24,630 bases of DNA. Source: PWPR01 sp046542315. Lineage in GTDB: Bacteria > Bacillota > UBA994 > PWPR01. Each line of letters begins with the position of its first letter. The stretch's first letter is position 1. Positions 20,374 to 24,630 of the stretch are shown piece after piece. The translations under genes and the position numbers were made by a program. Where the stretch lies: the NCBI GenBank assembly GCA_046542315.1, contig JBKHBO010000028.1:1-24630 (forward strand), written 5' to 3'. The notes under the pieces were generated by a model that was not told where the DNA came from, searched no databases, and worked only from the letters and a program-made list of their open reading frames with translations.

Positions 20374-21321
20374 AAAAAGAGGAAAAACTTTTTACTTTTC
20401 CAGATAGTAGAATTATTTTCAAAAGGAAAGAAAGCAAAAGAAGTAGCAAAAGAATTAGGAATAACAAAACAAAACCTTAACTATTATATTAGAAAACTAA
20501 AGAAAATAGGTAAGATAGAAAAAGTAGGATATGGAACATGGGAAGTGAAAAAACAAGTAAAAATCCCAACTAAGGACACTAAATCTAAATCAAATAATTT
20601 AAAGCAGATTAGAGGACATGCTTTTATCTGGAAAGTTAAACATAAAATAAAAAATTGGGAAGAATTATTAATCAAGAAAAAGATTAATTACAATTACATA
20701 GGAATTAAAAAAACACCAAGAGTATGGATTAATAATAAGAAAGTCTGGCTAGGAAAGAAACATATTATAATCTATGAACCTAATTCATTCTATTCAGAAA
20801 ATTCAATCAATTCTAAAAAATTTGCAGTAATGAAACTATTAGAAACATTAAGAGAATTAGAAATTAAATTAAATATCAATCTAAAACCATATACATTTAC
20901 AACAGCAAGGGAACATTATGGATATATAAAAAATGATTTAGCTATTCAATGTAATAAAAAAGGAGAAAAGATAAAGATATATGATGAGGAAGGAACTAAT
21001 TGGTTATGGATAGATGATTCATTAAGCATAGGAGAATTAGAAGTAGGAAACCATAAGAAATCAGTAGTAATATCAAAGAAAGTTCAAGACTGGTATAATG
21101 AAATGAAAGAAACCAAATTTGATGTAACTCCTAAATTCATATTAAATGGATTTAATACGCTAACAAAAAACCAATTAAACCAAGCAAATCAAATAGGAGA
21201 ATTCGCAACAGCATTAAATAAACATATTCCTGCTTATGAGGGCATGAAAGATTTAGTAAAAGAATTAAAAGATGAAATTAAAGGACTAAAAGATGAAATA
21301 TCAAAACTAAAACAAAAGTGA
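20371..21321 (+). CDS. Winged-helix DNA-binding protein with C-terminal coiled coil (316 aa); candidate initiator or master regulator
   Basis: Residues about 7-58 form a helix-turn-helix plus wing (LFSKGKKAKEVAKELGITKQ, NLNYYIRKLKKIGKIEKVGY, then GTWEV). A middle domain of about 220 residues begins RGHAFIWKVK and includes TAREHYGYIKNDLAIQC and NWLWIDDSLSIGELE. The last 35 residues are a Lys/Glu coiled coil (VKELKDEIKGLKDEISKLKQ), suggesting oligomers. I recall proteins with this HTH, RGHAFIW and REHY-NDLA order from DPANN and other archaeal mobile elements, without an assigned function. It is the only large DNA-binding protein in the genome and heads the right-hand region. Its gene is preceded by the 23-base element also found in the candidate origin, so an initiator or master regulator is the best guess. 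Confidence 0.65.
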   Translation: MKKRKNFLLFQIVELFSKGKKAKEVAKELGITKQNLNYYIRKLKKIGKIEKVGYGTWEVKKQVKIPTKDTKSKSNNLKQIRGHAFIWKVKHKIKNWEELLIKKKINYNYIGIKKTPRVWINNKKVWLGKKHIIIYEPNSFYSENSINSKKFAVMKLLETLRELEIKLNINLKPYTFTTAREHYGYIKNDLAIQCNKKGEKIKIYDEEGTNWLWIDDSLSIGELEVGNHKKSVVISKKVQDWYNEMKETKFDVTPKFILNGFNTLTKNQLNQANQIGEFATALNKHIPAYEGMKDLVKELKDEIKGLKDEISKLKQK

Positions 21322-21341
21322 TGTAACTTTAGAATAGTAAT

Positions 21342-21379
21342 AAACATTTAAATATACATTATTATAATATATTATAATG
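21342..21379 (+). promoter_or_regulatory. Class II promoter with palindrome over the start site, for 21377
   Basis: AAACATTTAAATA begins at 21342; TTTAAATA begins 30 bases before the ATG at 21377. The 18-base near-palindrome variant ATTATAATATATTATAAT (21361-21378) lies between the TATA box and the start codon, covering the transcription start, where a bound protein would block initiation. Confidence 0.6.
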
Positions 21380-21514
21380 AAGAAAGAGGTTTTAATCTGT
21401 CCAAAGTGTAAAGCAAGTTTTGAATGCGATGTGGATTTAATTACTGAAAAATATATTCAATGTCCTGTTTGTTCTGAATTCTTTGAAAATAAATTAATAA
21501 AAGAGGAAAAATGA
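21377..21514 (+). CDS. Small zinc-ribbon protein (45 aa)
   Basis: Two CPxC knuckles: CPKC at residues 8-11 and CPVC at 29-32, with 17 residues between (MKKEVLICPKCKASFECDVD...IQCPVCSEFFEN). This is the form of a rubredoxin-like zinc ribbon, often used to bind nucleic acid or protein partners. Probably leaderless. The stop overlaps the next start (ATGA). The palindrome over its start suggests control by the same factor that acts on two late promoters. Confidence 0.7.
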   Translation: MKKEVLICPKCKASFECDVDLITEKYIQCPVCSEFFENKLIKEEK

Positions 21515-21693
21515 GTGAAGATAAAGATAATTATGAAAAACAGATTAATAATCTTAATAGGGACTTAATAGAAGGATTTATAGATATTATTGGGGAGTTG
21601 CAAGAATATGCTGTTGATGATTATGAATTAGGCAGATTACTTGGAAAATTGTTTTATACATTAAATCATTATGAGGTTTTAATAGATGGATAA
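21511..21693 (+). CDS. Small acidic helical protein (60 aa)
   Basis: ATGA overlap with the zinc-ribbon stop; AGAGG at 21501-21505 serves as ribosome site. MSEDKDNYEKQINNLNRDLI, then EGFIDIIGELQEYAVDDYEL: nearly all helix, acidic. Function unknown. Confidence 0.6.
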   Translation: MSEDKDNYEKQINNLNRDLIEGFIDIIGELQEYAVDDYELGRLLGKLFYTLNHYEVLIDG

Positions 21694-21772
21694 AGATAAA
21701 GTAAAGGTAATTTTTAAAGAAGCAATTAAAAAAACATTTGATAAAAAAGAGGAGAATACCAATGCCAACTAA
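21686..21772 (+). CDS. Tiny hypothetical protein (28 aa)
   Basis: ATG 21686 overlaps the end of the previous gene by eight bases and its TAA (21770-21772) overlaps the next start at 21762. MDKDKVKVIFKEAIKKTFDK, then EENTNAN. No ribosome site stands out; accepted with caution on overlap alone. Confidence 0.35.
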   Translation: MDKDKVKVIFKEAIKKTFDKKEENTNAN

Positions 21773-22139
21773 AAAAGATGGAACTAAAATAACATGGAAA
21801 GAATTCTTTAAACTATGGAAAGAGGGAATACAAAACCTAACACCCTTACAAAGACTAAGTAATGAATCAAGAGGAACACTAATTACTTTAATTGGTTTTG
21901 TAGTAGCATTAATAGCTATGATTATTTATAGAGATAAATTTATAGTAAGCTGGTTTGCCTATGGATTAATTCTAGTTTTTATAGGAAATATTTATACAAC
22001 AGCATTAAAATGGTTAGGAATAAGACAACAACTTAAATTCTTTAAAAGCACAGAAGCACAATCATTAGATATAAATAAAATAATGGATAGTTTAGATAAT
22101 GAAGAAATAAATCAAGAGGAGGAACAAATCTATGTTTGA
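21762..22139 (+). CDS. Two-helix membrane protein (125 aa)
   Basis: I use ATG 21762 (MPTKKDGTKITWKEFFKLWK), seven bases after GAGGAG (21749-21754), rather than a TTG 24 bases upstream. Helices at about 39-57 (TLITLIGFVVALIAMIIYR) and 64-83 (WFAYGLILVFIGNIYTTALK), then an acidic tail (EEINQEEEQIYV). Function unknown; overlaps the next gene by eight bases. Confidence 0.6.
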   Translation: MPTKKDGTKITWKEFFKLWKEGIQNLTPLQRLSNESRGTLITLIGFVVALIAMIIYRDKFIVSWFAYGLILVFIGNIYTTALKWLGIRQQLKFFKSTEAQSLDINKIMDSLDNEEINQEEEQIYV

Positions 22140-22314
22140 TGATGTATTAGAAAGCACAGGATTCTGGGTGTTAGGTATAGGTGGAATTTCAACAGAATTA
22201 CTAGGTTGGATTTTAAGTAGAAGAGCTGGATGGGTAACACTTCCATTCTGGCAACTAGGTATTATGATGGTTGTTACTTTAATAGCAGCTGCTTATTTCG
22301 GAACACAAGATTAA
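22132..22314 (+). CDS. Small two-helix membrane protein (60 aa)
   Basis: GAGGAGG at 22115-22121 precedes ATG 22132. MFDDVLESTGFWVLGIGGIS, helix near 10-28, a basic turn (SRRAG) and a second helix near 38-56. Positively charged loop between helices suggests both ends outside. Function unknown. Confidence 0.55.
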   Translation: MFDDVLESTGFWVLGIGGISTELLGWILSRRAGWVTLPFWQLGIMMVVTLIAAAYFGTQD

Positions 22315-22315
22315 A

Positions 22316-22636
22316 ATGGTAAAAAATAAGATTAAAGAAGTTTTAATAGATGGAGAAAGAATTAATCTAAAGAAATCAAATCTAGGTTGGAAAGTAGTCC
22401 ACCCAATTAAAAATCCTGATGGAAGTATCAACTGGAAAAATCTAATAACTGGTGGAAGCTGGTGGAACTTATTAATAGTGGCTTTCTTAGTTATAATAAT
22501 CCTATCAGCAATTAATGAATATTATTCAAATGTTAAATTAGCAAGTGCTTGTCTAAGAGCATTACCAGATAGTATAAACTTAGGACTTTATTTAGATAAT
22601 CCTAATTTAATAAATAACTTTACATTAATACCATGA
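22316..22636 (+). CDS. Single-helix membrane protein (106 aa)
   Basis: Starts one base after the previous stop. A basic inner N-terminal part (residues 1-48, with GWKVVHPIKNPDGSINWKNL), one helix at about 51-67 (NLLIVAFLVIIILSAIN) and an outer C-terminal part with one Cys and a sequon (NNFT). Overlaps the next gene by four bases. Function unknown. Confidence 0.6.
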   Translation: MVKNKIKEVLIDGERINLKKSNLGWKVVHPIKNPDGSINWKNLITGGSWWNLLIVAFLVIIILSAINEYYSNVKLASACLRALPDSINLGLYLDNPNLINNFTLIP

Positions 22637-22911
22637 AAGAAAAATTAAACATAGGATTATTATATCTTAGTTTACATAATCAATTAGTTAAGAAGTATGG
22701 AACAAATGGAATAGTAAGTAGAAAGGAATTCTTCTGCAAATTAGGAAAACATGGACAAATCCCAAAGAACCTTAGACCAATAGTAATTAAGGAAATGACC
22801 GAAAAGGAATTAATAAAAAGAATAGATAGAGATAATATTCAAATCCTCGAATGTGAAGTGGATTTAGATAAAGATGCAAATAAATTATACAAAATAGCTG
22901 GATTGTTTTAA
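22633..22911 (+). CDS. Possible winged-helix protein (92 aa)
   Basis: ATGA overlap with the previous stop. Three helices followed by a strand: NIGLLYLSLHNQLVKKYGTN, SRKEFFCKLGKHGQIPKNLR, VIKEMTEKELIKRIDRDNIQ, ILECEVD. The order and the MTEKELIKRIDRD then IQILE strand suit a winged-helix fold, perhaps a small regulator. No membrane part. Moderately confident of the fold, not of the role. Confidence 0.55.
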   Translation: MKEKLNIGLLYLSLHNQLVKKYGTNGIVSRKEFFCKLGKHGQIPKNLRPIVIKEMTEKELIKRIDRDNIQILECEVDLDKDANKLYKIAGLF

Positions 22912-22926
22912 CTACGAAATGGTTAG

Positions 22927-22963
22927 AAACATTTAAATACTAAGCAATATTATGATTAATATG
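22927..22963 (+). promoter_or_regulatory. Class II promoter, leaderless, for 22961
   Basis: AAACATTTAAATA at 22927-22939, identical over 13 bases to 21342-21354. TTTAAATA begins 29 bases before the ATG at 22961. Confidence 0.65.
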
Positions 22964-23338
22964 AATAACATGAAAAATATAAAAGTTATAAGAAAAAAAA
23001 CTCCAGAAGAATTAGCAGTATCAATACAAGAATTAGCTAATAAAAAAGGAGTATTTGCATCCCCTATTCATCAAGACCTAAACACTAGGGAATGGATTTC
23101 TTTTGTTTATTATAATACATTAAATGAAGTAGATGAATCTAAAGAAGTAAAAGAAGTAAAAAAAGATAAATATATTCCAACTCAGGAACAACTAGAAAGA
23201 TGGAAGAAATTAAAAATGACAAAAAAGACCTATGGATTATTATTAAATAAAGGAATGAGCAAAGAAGATTTAAAGAATGTAAAAAGCCAGTATGAAGCAC
23301 ATATTATTTTAAATAATTTAAGGAGGGAGAATATATAA
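22961..23338 (+). CDS. Hypothetical soluble protein (125 aa)
   Basis: The ATG at 22961 is placed 29 bases from TTTAAATA as in other leaderless genes; an ATG at 22952 would be too close to the TATA box. MNNMKNIKVIRKKTPEELAV, then a middle with SPIHQDLNTREWISFVYYNT, then a Lys/Glu-rich linker and a helical end with a tryptophan (LERWKKLKMTKKTYGLLLNK). The build (small N-terminal domain, linker, helical domain) is seen in many small phage proteins; no family recognised. Confidence 0.6.
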   Translation: MNNMKNIKVIRKKTPEELAVSIQELANKKGVFASPIHQDLNTREWISFVYYNTLNEVDESKEVKEVKKDKYIPTQEQLERWKKLKMTKKTYGLLLNKGMSKEDLKNVKSQYEAHIILNNLRRENI

Positions 23339-23352
23339 TATTCTAAGGGGTG

Positions 23353-23874
23353 ATGAGAGGAAAAACTAAATGTATTAATTGTGAGAAGCTAATGAATTTT
23401 AAAGATAAGAAAAAAATAGGAAAGAACATTTATTGTAGTGAGTGTTATAAGAAATTAAAAACAAATCATAGAAAGAAACTATTAGAAAAACCAGAACTAA
23501 AAGAAGAAATAAATAATTTAAGAAGAATAGAAGCTAAAAGATATAGAGAAATAAATAGAAAGGAAATAAATAAAAGAGCAAATAAAGCATATCATAAAAA
23601 GAAACCAACAGCAACATATTATAAACCAAAAGTTAAGGGAGCTAAGATAAAAAAGGAAAAGAAGCTCTATAACAATTTAAATCTAAGAGAATCACAAGCC
23701 CTATTTAAAATCTTAATTAAGAATGGTCTAAGTTATGAAGAAGCAGATAAAAGAGTAAAAGACCTAAAGAAATATCAAAAAGAATTATTTCAAAGACTTA
23801 AATCAGAAAATAAATCAGAGAAGGAAATCTCAGAAGCTTTCAAAAAGGAGTTTGATAAGCTAGTATATTCATGA
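23353..23874 (+). CDS. Zinc-finger helical protein (173 aa)
   Basis: ATG 23353 chosen over GTG 23350; an AAGGGG precedes it closely and an AT-rich TATAA-like stretch at 23330-23338 could give a further start. N-terminal zinc site KCINCEKLM...YCSECYKKL with Cys at 7, 10, 28 and 31, then a long Lys/Arg/Glu-rich helical region (about 35-170) including a Lys/Tyr-rich linker (KPTATYYKPKVKGAKIKKEK). Likely binds nucleic acid or another protein. Its end overlaps the next gene (ATGA). Confidence 0.65.
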   Translation: MRGKTKCINCEKLMNFKDKKKIGKNIYCSECYKKLKTNHRKKLLEKPELKEEINNLRRIEAKRYREINRKEINKRANKAYHKKKPTATYYKPKVKGAKIKKEKKLYNNLNLRESQALFKILIKNGLSYEEADKRVKDLKKYQKELFQRLKSENKSEKEISEAFKKEFDKLVYS

Positions 23875-24440
23875 AAATAATAGTTACAATTATTGTCTTA
23901 TCTTTATTATTAATTGGTAATTTAGGTCTTCTTTATTCTACTTATCAAGAGAATGAAGCCTATAAGGATTTACTAATCCTTTCATCTGAATCATACTCTT
24001 CAAATGAAGATTTAGGAAATAAATATTATGAACTTGCCACATTAAGTTATGAAAGAAGTGAGTTTAGTGAAACTGAGAAGAATTGTAAGTTAGCAAGAGA
24101 GTATTTTTCAGATGCAGTTCAAGAATTAAAAGCAACTCAGTCAAAAATAAAGAGAGAAGAGAAAGTATTTCAAATTTATAAAGATTTACTAGGAGAGAAT
24201 ATAAAAATAGATGAAAATATGTATGAAGCTTGTGAATGGTTTGAAACAGCATCAAGACACTATGCTCACTATGTAAAGGACACTACACCTTATGGCGACT
24301 CAAGTCTTGAAAAAGGAAATGAAGCTATAGAAGAAATGAATAAGAAGATAAATGCTCATGATGATGCTGTGAGAAGATATAACTCCTTACTAGAAGATTA
24401 TAATTTAGAATTAAGAGAATTTCTAGGAGTGGAGGATTAA
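23871..24440 (+). CDS. N-terminally anchored helical protein (189 aa)
   Basis: ATG 23871 overlaps the previous stop. One hydrophobic segment at about 2-24 (IIVTIIVLSLLLIGNLGLLY) could be an anchor or signal, followed by about 160 residues of acidic helices with a TPR-like look (KYYELATLSYERSEFSETEK, CEWFETASRHYAHYVKD). One pair of Cys lies in helices. Probably located outside the membrane as a scaffold or surface helper protein. No family recognised. Confidence 0.6.
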   Translation: MKIIVTIIVLSLLLIGNLGLLYSTYQENEAYKDLLILSSESYSSNEDLGNKYYELATLSYERSEFSETEKNCKLAREYFSDAVQELKATQSKIKREEKVFQIYKDLLGENIKIDENMYEACEWFETASRHYAHYVKDTTPYGDSSLEKGNEAIEEMNKKINAHDDAVRRYNSLLEDYNLELREFLGVED

Positions 24441-24557
24441 ATGAAAACAATAACAATAAAAACAAAAGTAGAAAGCAACTCAAATGAAGATGAAATGCTA
24501 ATAAAAGCATTTGAAAACTTAGAAACAGGCAATTTTACTTATGAGGTAGAAGAATGA
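24441..24557 (+). CDS. Tiny acidic hypothetical protein (38 aa)
   Basis: ATG directly follows the previous stop, with GGAGG at 24430-24434 as ribosome site. MKTITIKTKVESNSNEDEML...NLETGNFTYEVEE is strand then helix. Its TGA overlaps the next ATG (24554). Confidence 0.55.
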   Translation: MKTITIKTKVESNSNEDEMLIKAFENLETGNFTYEVEE

Positions 24558-24630
24558 ACAAAGAAATGAAAAAACACATAAAAAAAGTAGAACAAAACAT
24601 AAAGAAGTTGAAACTAAAACCAAAAGATAT
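24554..24630 (+). CDS. N-terminal part of the gene that crosses the window ends (continues at base 1)
   Basis: ATG 24554 overlaps the previous stop (ATGA). Twenty-five codons (MNKEMKKHIKKVEQNIKKLK...) plus two bases run to the window end. Joining to base 1 gives an Ile codon and the open frame ending at 181, for 85 residues in total. The N-terminus is a basic helix; no signal peptide. Confidence 0.65.
   Translation, partial: MNKEMKKHIKKVEQNIKKLKLKPKD

Noticed and set aside
20371..21321. Integrase or transposase assignment for the DNA-binding protein
   Set aside because: No tyrosine-recombinase R-H-R-Y or DDE pattern visible; only the HTH and coiled coil can be supported.

Overview
This AT-rich 24.6 kb window looks like the complete circular genome of an archaeal virus or virus-like plasmid. 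The host is most plausibly a DPANN-type archaeon of the Woesearchaeota/Pacearchaeota kind. The evidence for an archaeon is a set of TATA-box promoters placed so that the first gene of each unit starts at or next to the transcription start (leaderless), AGGAGG Shine-Dalgarno sites on internal genes, extracellular proteins dense in N-glycosylation sequons, and MNKKG-type N-termini. Host assignment is inference. The two ends of the window belong to one reading frame: a small gene starting at 24554 runs off the right end and continues in frame from base 2 to a stop at 181. This supports a closed circle.

Layout. (1) Bases 1-376 are the end of a rightward operon that begins around 22960 and crosses the window ends. 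(2) Bases 366-2981 are leftward: a small basic protein, a small membrane protein, a 700-base non-coding region with repeats and a hairpin (best origin candidate), a Zot-like P-loop ATPase with a C-terminal helical extension, and its 140-residue partner. (3) Bases 3114-9446 are the first surface module: a 72-residue two-helix membrane protein (capsid candidate), a secreted 1816-residue LamG plus Ig-like repeat protein (likely spike or adhesin), and a membrane partner. (4) Bases 9527-11659 are an operon of eight small genes that starts with a possible AbrB-like regulator. (5) Bases 11695-14366 hold a 53-residue gene and an 836-residue coiled-coil/basic protein. (6) Bases 14406-18909 are the second surface module: two paralogous disulfide-bearing two-helix membrane proteins, a DUF5754-like protein, a 939-residue LamG protein with C-terminal membrane helices, and two multi-helix membrane proteins. 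(7) Bases 18945-20018 hold two basic or coiled-coil proteins and a second capsid candidate related to the 72-residue one. (8) Bases 20019-20370 hold an 18-residue Lys/Arg peptide and a strongly foldable RNA segment. (9) Bases 20371 to the end, continuing to 376, hold a winged-helix DNA-binding protein followed by small, mostly tightly packed genes for zinc proteins, membrane proteins and a possible winged-helix protein. This is probably the early/replication region.

Regulation is the most striking feature. Seven promoters share the element TCGATATTTATAAAAC. In five of them the gene's ATG lies exactly 35 bases after the first T; in a sixth the ATG at that spot opens a 22-codon leader ORF in front of the capsid gene. 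These drive the putative structural genes. A second promoter type (TTTAAATA or similar) drives the right-hand region and one small leftward gene. An 18-base near-palindrome, ATTATAAGATATTATAAT, abuts two of the first-class promoters, occurs a second time at one of them, and occurs as a variant over a start codon of the second class, suggesting an early/late switch.

I see no integrase, DNA polymerase, terminase, portal, HK97-type or double-jelly-roll capsid gene, and no tRNA or CRISPR array. The many small two-helix membrane proteins, the Zot-like ATPase and the large surface proteins fit an enveloped spindle-shaped or pleomorphic virus best. That is inference; a conjugative or vesicle-forming plasmid remains possible.
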